From Campylobacterota bacterium (GTDB lineage: Bacteria > Campylobacterota > Campylobacteria > Campylobacterales > SZUA-545), in contig BNUO01000080.1 of NCBI GenBank assembly GCA_025997415.1, forward strand, positions 1-8,714: a stretch of DNA of 8,714 nucleotides. The letters are read 5' to 3'. Position numbers and translations under genes: made by a program. Shown one piece after another: positions 1 through 6,615 of the stretch. Within the stretch, counting starts at the first letter, position 1. Every line of letters starts with the position of its first letter. The notes below the pieces were generated by a model. That model searched no databases. It was not told the DNA's origin and saw nothing but the letters and a program-made list of their open reading frames with translations.

Positions 1-129
1 CACGCCTACCCACTCGTGAACCGTTTCAAGCCCCGAAGTTTTGATGTGAAAAACCATTAAAATCCCGCTTACCGACACCACAAATGAAACGGCAAACAGA
101 AGCTGAGTTGAAAACTTATTTAACCGCAT
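1..129 (-). CDS. DUF4405-like small membrane protein, N-terminal part (runs off the left edge)
   Basis: The reading frame starts at an ATG (129-127) and is open to the window edge, giving 43 residues. A strong ribosome-binding site, AAGGAG at 140-135, lies 5 nt before the ATG and fixes the start. Residues 8-27 form one hydrophobic membrane helix. It is followed by a short basic stretch and then the sequence TVHEWVGV, with histidines at positions 28 and 38. A helix followed by HEW[IV]G is typical of DUF4405/cytochrome-b561-like four-helix membrane proteins, in which such histidines may bind heme; here this is inference from a fragment. The gene lies 91 bp downstream of the histidine kinase on the same strand and could be its distal operon partner or an independent gene. 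No function in phosphate sensing is known to me. The family call is moderate because three quarters or more of the protein is missing. Confidence 0.6.
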   Translation of the reverse strand, partial: MRLNKFSTQLLFAVSFVVSVSGILMVFHIKTSGLETVHEWVGV

Positions 130-158
130 AGCAACTCCTTGAACGCGCTATGATAGAT

Positions 159-177
159 CGCGTCAGCTTAGGACGCG
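159..177 (-). other. Short inverted repeat between kinase gene and DUF4405-like gene
   Basis: CGCGTC (159-164) and GACGCG (172-177) form a perfect 6-bp stem with a 7-nt loop. It lies 44 nt past the kinase stop codon in the - strand direction. The sequence that follows on the - strand is not a T-run, so it does not meet the usual test for an intrinsic terminator. It could attenuate read-through or be incidental. Confidence 0.25.
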
Positions 178-220
178 CCGCTTCATTTTCGCGCTCATTG
201 TCGCAGCCGCCGTTTAATGG

Positions 221-1603
221 TTATTTTGGCAGATCAAACGAGAAAATGCTGCCGTTGTTTATCTCGCTTTTGATCTCCAGTTTCATATCGTGCAGACGCA
301 AAATATCTGACACAAAAGAGAGTCCTAAACCCAGCGAATTGGCTCTATTGCCCGATGTGGCTCTGTAAAACTTTTTTACGATATTCTCTATCTCGTTTTG
401 TGCTATCCCAATTCCTTTATCTATTACGGAAAATTTGCCGTTTTGCAGCGTTACCACTATGTATATATCGGAATATTTAATAGCATTATCTATTAGATTT
501 ACAATCACCGACTCCATCATCTGTTTATCGGCGTTTATCATGATCGGATCGCCTCCGTAAATGATCTCTCTCTTTGGGTTTGAGAGCGTAAATCCATTAA
601 CAATCTCTTTTGTCAATTCGTGTAGATCAAAATCTGTTTTTTTGAGTGAAAGTTCACCCATTTCAAGTTTTACCGATAGTGCTAATCTATCGATTGTATC
701 GGATATTTTTTGCGAGTTTTTTACTATTTTTTCACAGAACTTTATGCGGATATTGCGATCTAGATCGTCGTTTTCTATAAGCGTCTGCGCATAGCCGATC
801 AAAACGGCGATCGGGTTTTTGAACTCGTGGCTTATCGCGGAGATGATTGCGCTTTTTTGTTGGCTTGCGAGTTTCAATTTTGCAGTATATTTGCGTTTCT
901 GTTTGTCGCGTTTTTGCAATTTTTTGGCAAACTTTTTTATAAAAAGTCCGATTTCGTAAAACTCCTTTGAAAATGGCAGACCCAGATCGATATTGTAATC
1001 TTTGTTTTCCAGCGCCAAAAACGCAGAGTATATTTTTACTATCTCTAATCTGATCTTTTTGTTTAATGCGCTAAACGAAAATGCCAAAAGCGCAACCGCA
1101 AGAACAAAGATCACCAGCACGCCGATCCATATTAGATAAAAACTGCGCAAAATATCGTCTAATTGCGCGTTTATTCGGACAAAATACTCTTGATCATCTA
1201 TCGCTATTTTTGTGGCGGCGTATAGAAGATCGACATCTGTACTGGCGCTTCTTCTCTGCGCAAAACCATATTCGTTAAATCGCGCTTCGTAAATCTCTAT
1301 TCTTTTTGCGTGATTTTCCATTTCAGACGCTTTTAACTCGCTGTCAGCAAGCACTTTTCCATCTATATCCACGATCGTCATTCGCATATCTGTATTTTTA
1401 TGAAAATCATCGCAAAAATCTTGAAAATGATCGCTGCTTTTTAAGGAGGCTTTTACGGTTTTAAGCGATATAATTAACATATCTTCGTATCGCTTCATCT
1501 CTATATCTTTGCACAAAAAATAGGTAGCGATCGCAAAAAGCGCGATCGATAGACTAAATATAGAGATAAGTTGTTTGCCGATCCGATCGCTTAATCGTCG
1601 CAA
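221..1603 (-). CDS. phoR: PhoR-type sensor histidine kinase (phosphate two-component system)
   Basis: A membrane histidine kinase of 460 residues. Helix 1 (about 12-31) and helix 2 (about 155-178) enclose an extracytoplasmic domain of about 120 residues. That domain contains TIVDIDGKVLADSEL and MENHAKRIEI, the pattern of PhoR-type periplasmic sensors (PAS/Cache-like). A HAMP-like linker and a very basic helix (about 224-250) follow. The HisKA box ISHEFKNP carries the phospho-accepting His259. The ATPase domain has the N box (NLIDNAIKYSD, 369-379), the G1 box DKGIGI (395-400) and the G2 box GLGLS (425-429), so all catalytic boxes are intact. The start is a TTG at 1603-1601, overlapping the regulator gene by 13 nt without a clear Shine-Dalgarno sequence; the next ATG would delete helix 1. 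This implies translational coupling. Position beside phoU and pst supports a phosphate role (PhosS in Campylobacter is the likely counterpart). The family is certain; the exact ligand is inferred. Confidence 0.92.
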   Translation of the reverse strand: MRRLSDRIGKQLISIFSLSIALFAIATYFLCKDIEMKRYEDMLIISLKTVKASLKSSDHFQDFCDDFHKNTDMRMTIVDIDGKVLADSELKASEMENHAKRIEIYEARFNEYGFAQRRSASTDVDLLYAATKIAIDDQEYFVRINAQLDDILRSFYLIWIGVLVIFVLAVALLAFSFSALNKKIRLEIVKIYSAFLALENKDYNIDLGLPFSKEFYEIGLFIKKFAKKLQKRDKQKRKYTAKLKLASQQKSAIISAISHEFKNPIAVLIGYAQTLIENDDLDRNIRIKFCEKIVKNSQKISDTIDRLALSVKLEMGELSLKKTDFDLHELTKEIVNGFTLSNPKREIIYGGDPIMINADKQMMESVIVNLIDNAIKYSDIYIVVTLQNGKFSVIDKGIGIAQNEIENIVKKFYRATSGNRANSLGLGLSFVSDILRLHDMKLEIKSEINNGSIFSFDLPK

Positions 1604-2265
1604 AGAATATATCCGATCTGACGCACGGGTTTTATATAGCCTTTTTCTTTATTTGGATCGATCTTTTTTAGTAGCCTTCCGATAGAGACTGTAACCGTAT
1701 TTCTATTATAATCCGCTTCATCGCGCCAAACCTGCTCTAACAAATAGTCGCGATCGAGCGCACGGTTTCTATTTTTTATGAAAATTTCCAGCAGATTGAA
1801 CTCTAGTTTTGTCAGCCCTGCATCTACTCCGCCTATAAATGCTTTTCTTGCGTCAATATCTAATAAAATATCTCTGAAACTCTGCGTTTGGTGTTTTTGT
1901 TCGGTTCTGGCGATGATCGCTTTTACTCTTAATATCAGCTCGTTCATATTAAACGGCTTTTTTATATAGTCATCGCCGCCGCGCAAAAAGCCTTCTTCTA
2001 CCTCTTTCTCGCTCTCTTTTGCCGTTGCGAAAATCACGGGTACATTTATGCCCTCTTTGCGTAGAATTGATACAAATTCGCTCCCCTCCACTCTGCCTAA
2101 ATTACGATCAACGATCATTAATGAACAGTTTTCTTCTTCTAAAAACTCCCGTACATTTTTTGTGTCAGAAAATCCAACTGCGTCAAAGCCCGCTTTTTGA
2201 ATATGAAACTCCAAAAGCTCTAAGAGATCAGGCTCGTCTTCGATAATAATTACGGTTTCGTTCAT
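1591..2265 (-). CDS. phoB: PhoB/OmpR-family response regulator
   Basis: A transcription factor of 224 residues, normal length for the OmpR/PhoB class. The receiver domain (1-120) has the acidic pair Glu9-Asp10, the phospho-acceptor Asp53 in MIVDRNLG, the switch Thr81 in FATAKE and Lys103 in IKKPF, so it should be phosphorylatable. The winged helix-turn-helix domain (about 145-222) contains LTKLEFNLLE, the recognition-helix region NRNTVTVSIGRLLKKI and the wing KPVRQIGYIL. The ATG start lies 6 nt after the phoU stop, and the gene's end overlaps the kinase start by 13 nt, so the three genes read as one operon. It is expected to bind Pho boxes as a tandem dimer, and two candidate sites are present upstream of phoU and pstS. 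It probably corresponds to PhosR of Campylobacter. The phosphate assignment rests on context; the family call is firm. Confidence 0.93.
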   Translation of the reverse strand: MNETVIIIEDEPDLLELLEFHIQKAGFDAVGFSDTKNVREFLEEENCSLMIVDRNLGRVEGSEFVSILRKEGINVPVIFATAKESEKEVEEGFLRGGDDYIKKPFNMNELILRVKAIIARTEQKHQTQSFRDILLDIDARKAFIGGVDAGLTKLEFNLLEIFIKNRNRALDRDYLLEQVWRDEADYNRNTVTVSIGRLLKKIDPNKEKGYIKPVRQIGYILCDD

Positions 2266-2271
2266 CGTTGC

Positions 2272-2937
2272 TTATGACATATCCAATTTTCCGCCGTGTT
2301 TAGCAAACTCTATAAGCGCCCCGATCGCCATAAAACGATCGGAAATCTTTTCTAGTTTTCTCACCGCGTTTAACCGCTGATAATCTTCCGCGCTTAGTTT
2401 AACGCCTCCGCTTGCTCCTTCTACGCATTTTTTCTCTAATAGCGCATAGAGATCATCGCTTTTTGTCTCTTCTACCGCCATTTTTCTATAAATTTCACCT
2501 TCCTCGTTTGCCAGATCGCTTGTCGCTGTTTGTAGAGCGATCTCCGACATATTGATAGCGCATTTACACAGCTCTGTAACATACTGTTTTATATCGCCGA
2601 TCTCACCATTTTTAACATATAATTGTAACTTTTTTGTCAAGGCGCGAGCGTTTGATGAAATCCTGTTGGTTTCATTTGTGATTTTTAGAAATGCGATTAA
2701 CTCACGCAAATCTTTTCCCTCCGCCCCGATCGTGGCGAGCGTAGTGATAATCATATTATCTATTTCAAGATTTATGCGCTCGAAATTCGCTAGACTGTTT
2801 TGTGCGCCTTTGAACAATTCGGCATCCTCTGTTTGCAGAGCATCGTTGATTATTTCCAACGCAGCCGTCAGCACCTCAAACCTGCCCGAAATATTGTTGC
2901 GTATCCGTGCGACTTTGTTTTCGCTCTGTGTAAGCAT
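2272..2937 (-). CDS. phoU: PhoU, phosphate signalling adaptor
   Basis: PhoU links Pst transporter activity to the PhoR-type kinase and keeps the Pho response off when phosphate is plentiful. The chosen ATG (2937-2935) gives 221 residues, the usual family length. It is preceded by AAGGGA (2947-2942) with 4 nt spacing. The protein is all helical with two PhoU repeats. The first contains NFERINLEIDNMI and DLRELIAFLKITNETNRIS, matching the family pattern DLR.....K....ER; the second ends in LEKISDRFMAIGALI, like the ER..D signature. These are the helices that hold metal clusters in solved PhoU structures. Asn-Arg replaces the usual Glu-Arg in the first repeat. The frame stays open upstream to a TTG at 3042, which would add a 35-residue membrane-helix-like extension, but that region looks like promoter DNA. 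It is first gene of the regulatory operon, 6 nt before the response regulator. Confidence 0.9.
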   Translation of the reverse strand: MLTQSENKVARIRNNISGRFEVLTAALEIINDALQTEDAELFKGAQNSLANFERINLEIDNMIITTLATIGAEGKDLRELIAFLKITNETNRISSNARALTKKLQLYVKNGEIGDIKQYVTELCKCAINMSEIALQTATSDLANEEGEIYRKMAVEETKSDDLYALLEKKCVEGASGGVKLSAEDYQRLNAVRKLEKISDRFMAIGALIEFAKHGGKLDMS

Positions 2938-2965
2938 TTTGTCCCTTTTCTTAAAAATACGCATA

Positions 2966-2999
2966 ATCCTAGCCGCCGATAATAACAAAACGGTTACAG
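2966..2999 (-). promoter_or_regulatory. Candidate Pho box and -10 element for phoU operon
   Basis: Read on the - strand, 2999-2982 is CTGTAACCGTTTTGTTAT, two 7-nt half-sites with a 4-nt spacer. It resembles the E. coli PhoB consensus, two CTGTCAT units 11 nt apart: five of seven positions match in each half. After 10 nt comes TAGGAT (2971-2966), a plausible -10. This is the layout of PhoB-activated promoters, in which the box replaces the -35 element. Transcription would begin near 2959, downstream of the TTG at 3042, which favours the ATG start of phoU. Confidence 0.4.
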
Positions 3000-3011
3000 A
3001 TGCCGCATAGA

Positions 3012-3045
3012 ATGTTATCAAATTGTTGCAAATATGCGTCAATAT
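3012..3045 (+). promoter_or_regulatory. Candidate Pho box and -10 element for pst operon
   Basis: Positions 3012-3029 read ATGTTATCAAATTGTTGC: half-sites ATGTTAT and TTGTTGC with spacer CAAA, an 11-nt direct repeat similar to the PhoB consensus. The paired GTT..C cores around an A-rich spacer also recall the PhosR box described for Campylobacter jejuni, although the spacing differs by about one base from the version I remember. CAATAT (3040-3045) follows after 10 nt as a weak -10. Transcription would begin near 3052, giving a leader of about 22 nt. Confidence 0.42.
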
Positions 3046-3073
3046 CTCGCCGCACTACAAAAAAGGAGTTCAA

Positions 3074-4063
3074 ATGTTGAAGCAAATCGTCTTGGCGGCT
3101 TTCATCGCCTCGTCCGCGCTTGCCGCGCTAAACGGCGCAGGAGCATCGTTTCCCGCACCCGCGTATGTCGCATGGGCATACGACTACGAAAAAGCCTCGA
3201 AAGAGCAGATCAACTACCAATCAATCGGCTCTGGCGGCGGGATCAAGCAGATTTCATCGCGCGTTGTCGATTTCGGCGCGAGCGATGAACCGCTCGAAGC
3301 CAAAAAGCTCAACGAAAGCAAACTGCTACAGTTTCCGACGCTTGTCGGCGCAATCGTTGTTTCGCACAATGTTGCAGGCGTGAAAGATGGCGATCTGCGC
3401 CTGAAAAACGAGATTTTAGCGGATATTTTCTTAGGGAAAATTACTAAGTGGAACGACAAGAAAATCGCTGCTGATAACCCGAGTTTGAAGCTGCCAAACG
3501 CAGAGATCGTGGTTGTGCGCCGAAGCGATGGCAGCGGAACGACCTTCAATTTCACGGCGTTTTTGAGCCTTGCAAGCAGCGAATGGAAGGAAAAATTCGG
3601 CGTAGGAAAAGCTGTCGATTGGGCGGTAGGCATAGGCGCGAAGGGCAACGAAGGCATAGCGGCGATGGTGGCGCAAACGCCAAACTCGATCGGCTATATT
3701 GAAAACGCTTACGCGCTCAAAAACAACTTGCCGCGAGCCGTTTTGACGACAAAAAGCGGTAAATGGGTAACGGCTGCGAATGAAAATGTCAAAGCTGCGA
3801 TCGCAAAGGCAAAATGGGATAAAAACAGCCATTTTTATCAAAGTTTGATCTTGCAAGAGGGCGATAACTCATATCCGCTCGCTGCTCCTACATTTCTTTT
3901 GCTCGCAAAAGATAACAGCGAAATAAATAAGAAAGTCAGCGCTTTTGTTAAGTGGGCTTTTGATAAGGGCGATCAAGCGATTATCGATCTAGGTTATATA
4001 CCGCTTGATGACAATACAAAGCAGTTAGTTTTAGGCTATCTGTTGGAAAATAAAGCGCGATAA
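3074..4063 (+). CDS. pstS: PstS, periplasmic phosphate-binding protein of the Pst ABC transporter
   Basis: A precursor of 329 residues. The start is the ATG at 3074, 5 nt after AGGAG (3064-3068); the open frame reaches back to 3023, but those codons lie in the promoter. A Sec signal peptide is evident: MLKQ, a hydrophobic core, then SSALA before ALNGAG, with cleavage expected around residue 17. There is no lipobox cysteine, so the protein should be soluble in the periplasm. PstS hallmarks are all present: GAGASFPAP (21-29), YQSIGSGGGIKQI (48-60), DFGASDEPL (67-74) and RSDGSGTT (150-157). Ser154, Gly155 and Thr156 in the last motif, together with the SGGG turn and Asp71, correspond to the phosphate-binding pocket in characterised PstS proteins. 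First gene of the operon, 12 nt before pstC. Length and motifs are complete and nothing suggests damage. Confidence 0.97.
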   Translation: MLKQIVLAAFIASSALAALNGAGASFPAPAYVAWAYDYEKASKEQINYQSIGSGGGIKQISSRVVDFGASDEPLEAKKLNESKLLQFPTLVGAIVVSHNVAGVKDGDLRLKNEILADIFLGKITKWNDKKIAADNPSLKLPNAEIVVVRRSDGSGTTFNFTAFLSLASSEWKEKFGVGKAVDWAVGIGAKGNEGIAAMVAQTPNSIGYIENAYALKNNLPRAVLTTKSGKWVTAANENVKAAIAKAKWDKNSHFYQSLILQEGDNSYPLAAPTFLLLAKDNSEINKKVSAFVKWAFDKGDQAIIDLGYIPLDDNTKQLVLGYLLENKAR

Positions 4064-4075
4064 TAACGGCATATT

Positions 4076-4933
4076 ATGGGGCGGTTTAACGAAATCATCT
4101 TTTCAAGTTCGGCGCGGCTTTTCGCTCTATCTATTATAGTTTTAGCTGCTCTTATAGCGGTAATGCTATATATAGAGGCTCACGAGGCGATCAACCTATT
4201 TGGACTAGATTTTCTATTTAGCTCAAAATGGGCGCCGAATGTAGAAAAGTTCGGTGCGGCTGGGGCGATAATATCATCTTTGATCACGACATTTTTGTCT
4301 ATGATATTAGCGCTTCCGATCGCGCTGGGAATTGCGGTCTATCTTGGTCTTATGGCTCCAAAGCCGATCAAAAATACGCTAGGGGCTTTAGTAGAGCTTC
4401 TAGCCGCAGTTCCATCTGTGATCTACGGTATGTGGGGGCTATTTTTCTTAGCTCCTATTATGCGCGATCTTGTGGGTGGAAACGGCTTAGGACTTTTGAC
4501 GACTTCGATCGTTCTTGCAATTATGATTTTGCCGCTGATCGCCTCTGTTTCAAGAGATGCGATCGAGACCGTCCCAGATATGATGAAAGAGTCGGCATAC
4601 GCGCTTGGCGCAACTATGTTTGATACGATCAAAAATATCGTACTTCCATACGCTAAACATGCGATCGTAGGTGCGGCGATCTTAGCGCTTGGACGCGCGA
4701 TTGGCGAGACAATGGCTGCGGCGTTTGTGATCGGCAGCGCACACAAAATACCCGATAGTTTATTAAGCGCGGGAAGCTCAATTCCCGTTGTTTTGGCAAA
4801 CGAATTTACCGAAGCGGACAGCTCGATATATACATCGTCTCTGTTCTACTTGGCGTTCATACTGTTTATTATGAGCTTTTTGTGTATAGGCGCGGCTAAA
4901 CTATTGCTGATCAAACGCAAAGGAAACAAATGA
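4076..4933 (+). CDS. pstC: PstC, phosphate ABC transporter permease
   Basis: An inner-membrane permease of 285 residues, slightly short for PstC because the N-terminal cytoplasmic stretch is brief. About six membrane helices can be seen, around 14-33, 62-90, 106-128, 138-160, 196-221 and 254-278. The ATPase-coupling EAA loop is KESAYALGATMFDTIKNIVLP (171-191, written here as its 21-residue span) and GRAIGETMA (206-214) is a PstC signature. FSSKWAPN (48-55) in the first periplasmic loop is also typical. The ATG lies 12 nt after the pstS stop with only a weak purine-rich site before it, so coupling to pstS is likely. It forms the channel together with PstA, and its stop codon overlaps the pstA start (ATGA, 4930-4933). 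Confidence 0.96.
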   Translation: MGRFNEIIFSSSARLFALSIIVLAALIAVMLYIEAHEAINLFGLDFLFSSKWAPNVEKFGAAGAIISSLITTFLSMILALPIALGIAVYLGLMAPKPIKNTLGALVELLAAVPSVIYGMWGLFFLAPIMRDLVGGNGLGLLTTSIVLAIMILPLIASVSRDAIETVPDMMKESAYALGATMFDTIKNIVLPYAKHAIVGAAILALGRAIGETMAAAFVIGSAHKIPDSLLSAGSSIPVVLANEFTEADSSIYTSSLFYLAFILFIMSFLCIGAAKLLLIKRKGNK

Positions 4934-5766
4934 ACTACAAAGAAAAACGGGTAGCTATAAACAGAGTAGCTTTAACGCTCGCGGTCGTTTGTATGGTGAT
5001 AGGAATATCGTTTCTTTTGTGGATTTTGGCGATTGTCTGTTACAAGGGTTTTAGCGCGTTAAACTTAGGCGTATTTCTAAACTCCGCCGCGCCCGCAGGA
5101 TATGACGGCGGCGGTCTGAAAAACGCTTTAATCGGTCATGTGATTTTGATTAGTGCCGCATCGTTTATCGGTATCCCGATCGGGCTTATGGCAGGCACAT
5201 TTATCAGCGAATACGGCGGTGCAAAGATCACCAAATTTGCACGCGCCGCATCGGAGATAATGACAAGCATTCCTTCGATCGTAATCGGCGCTTTTGTATA
5301 TGCGGTTTTGGTGCTGCCGATCGGACATTTTTCTGGCTGGGCGGGAGCAGTTGCGCTGGCAATTATTATGATACCGATCGTAACGGGAGTTACTGATTCT
5401 ATGTTGAATCTTATTTCGCCAATGCAGCGTGAAGCCTCAGCCGCTCTGGGTGCGAAAAAATACCAAACAATCATGCGCGTAATTTGGCGCGGTGCACGCG
5501 CAGGACTGATCACGGGAGCGCTGCTTTCGATCGCAAGAATTAGCGGTGAAACTGCGCCGCTTTTATTCACTGCGTTTAACAACAATTTCGTCAGTTACGA
5601 TCTAAATGCTCCGATCGCCTCATTAAGCGTTACGATGTTTAATTACGCGACAAGTCCGTATGCAGATTGGCAGCAGCTTGGGTGGGCGGCGGCATTTATA
5701 CTTTTGACATTTGTTTTCACCATAAACATAATAGGAAAAATCGGAGGTGGCGGATGGCGAATATAA
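4930..5766 (+). CDS. pstA: PstA, phosphate ABC transporter permease
   Basis: The second permease subunit, 278 residues, normal for PstA. AAGGA (4920-4924) lies 5 nt before the ATG, which overlaps the pstC stop by 4 nt. Membrane helices are evident around 15-38, 64-94, 115-131, 137-155, 190-212 and 250-270. The EAA loop [18 protein letters not shown] (167-184) contacts Pst[11 protein letters not shown] (205-214) is a near-invariant PstA motif. [11 protein letters not shown] (60-70) opens the permease core, and ISEYG (92-96) follows the second helix as in other PstA proteins. The last 13 nt overlap the start of pstB, whose ribosome-binding site is therefore inside pstA. Intact and confidently assigned. 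Confidence 0.96.
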   Translation: MNYKEKRVAINRVALTLAVVCMVIGISFLLWILAIVCYKGFSALNLGVFLNSAAPAGYDGGGLKNALIGHVILISAASFIGIPIGLMAGTFISEYGGAKITKFARAASEIMTSIPSIVIGAFVYAVLVLPIGHFSGWAGAVALAIIMIPIVTGVTDSMLNLISPMQREASAALGAKKYQTIMRVIWRGARAGLITGALLSIARISGETAPLLFTAFNNNFVSYDLNAPIASLSVTMFNYATSPYADWQQLGWAAAFILLTFVFTINIIGKIGGGGWRI

Positions 5767-6575
5767 CGACAAACGGCGAAGAAAAAGCGCAAGAAACAAC
5801 GCAAGAAAAAGCAGAGAAAAAAGCGTTAGAGATCATCAATCTCACATTCACATACGCAAGCAGCGAAAATGCGAGTTTGAAAAATATCGATATGGCGATC
5901 GCCGATCGTAAAATCACTGCGCTAATTGGTCCCAGCGGGTGTGGAAAAACGACGCTTTTGCGCTGCTTTAACCGCATTCACGACATCTACGGCGGCAACA
6001 AATATGAGGGCAAAATCCTCTTTCGAGGTACCGATATTCTCGCGCCAAAAACCGATCTGATCGCGCTTAGAACGCAGATCGGAATGATCTTCCAAAAACC
6101 CACGCCGTTTCCGATGACGATATTCGACAATATCGCGTACGGTTTGCGGCTCAGCGGTATGAAAAATCGCGCTATTTTGGCAGAAAAAGTGGAGCAATCT
6201 CTGCGCGGCGCGGCGCTTTGGGACGAGGTCAAAGATCGGCTCAAACACGATGCCAATATGCTCTCCGGCGGGCAGCAGCAGCGGCTTTGCATAGCGCGGG
6301 CGATCGCGCTCAAACCCAGCGTACTGCTTTTGGACGAGCCGACGAGTGCGCTTGATCCTATCTCTACTCAGGCGATCGAGCAGCTTTTGATCGAACTCAA
6401 ACACGAAATGAGCATCGCGATCGTTACGCACAATATGCAGCAGGCGGCGCGCTTAAGCGACTATTGCGGATTTATGTATTTGGGAAATCTCATCGAGCTT
6501 AGCCCCACGCCGCAAATGTTTGTAAGTCCCGCGCAGAAGCTGACGGAGGAGTATATTACGGGAAGATTTGGCTAA
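5754..6575 (+). CDS. pstB: PstB, phosphate ABC transporter ATPase
   Basis: The ATP-hydrolysing subunit on the cytoplasmic face, 273 residues. The start is the ATG at 5754, set by GGAGG (5743-5747) with 6 nt spacing; the open frame back to 5667 lies inside pstA. Walker A is GPSGCGKTT (59-67), the Q-loop glutamine is Gln114 in [10 protein letters not shown], the signature is LSGGQQQR (170-177), Walker B is LLLDEPT (191-197) with catalytic Glu195, and the switch histidine is His226 in [15 protein letters not shown] and CFNRIHD are PstB-specific. Relative to E. coli PstB (257 residues) there is a charged, Lys/Glu/Thr-rich extension of roughly 20 residues at the N terminus, probably disordered. 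It is the last recognisable pst gene. No intrinsic terminator is visible before the cyclase-like gene 40 nt downstream. Confidence 0.97.
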   Translation: MANITTNGEEKAQETTQEKAEKKALEIINLTFTYASSENASLKNIDMAIADRKITALIGPSGCGKTTLLRCFNRIHDIYGGNKYEGKILFRGTDILAPKTDLIALRTQIGMIFQKPTPFPMTIFDNIAYGLRLSGMKNRAILAEKVEQSLRGAALWDEVKDRLKHDANMLSGGQQQRLCIARAIALKPSVLLLDEPTSALDPISTQAIEQLLIELKHEMSIAIVTHNMQQAARLSDYCGFMYLGNLIELSPTPQMFVSPAQKLTEEYITGRFG

Positions 6576-6615
6576 TCCGTACTAATAATCAATCATTAAC
6601 ACAACAGGAGAAAGT

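Larger units (their letters stand above)
2938..3073. promoter_or_regulatory. Divergent phoU / pstS control region
   Basis: This 136-bp AT-rich stretch separates the regulatory operon (- strand) from the transporter operon (+ strand) and must contain both promoters if phoU starts at 2937. Two Pho-box-like sites face outward, at 2999-2982 on - and 3012-3029 on +, separated by 12 bp. Each is followed after exactly 10 nt by a -10-like hexamer. The predicted transcript starts would leave leaders of roughly 20 nt on both sides. The assignment of the region is sound; the individual elements are predictions by eye. Confidence 0.75.

Noticed and set aside
3023..3073. Upstream in-frame start for pstS
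   Set aside because: It would put 17 residues before the signal peptide and lies in the predicted promoter, whereas the ATG at 3074 has a strong ribosome-binding site.
3214..3856. Long open frames antisense to pstS
   Set aside because: They mirror the codon structure of pstS, have no start signals and resemble no known protein.
5922..6431. 169-codon open frame antisense to pstB
   Set aside because: An Arg/Asp-rich shadow of a confidently identified ATPase gene.
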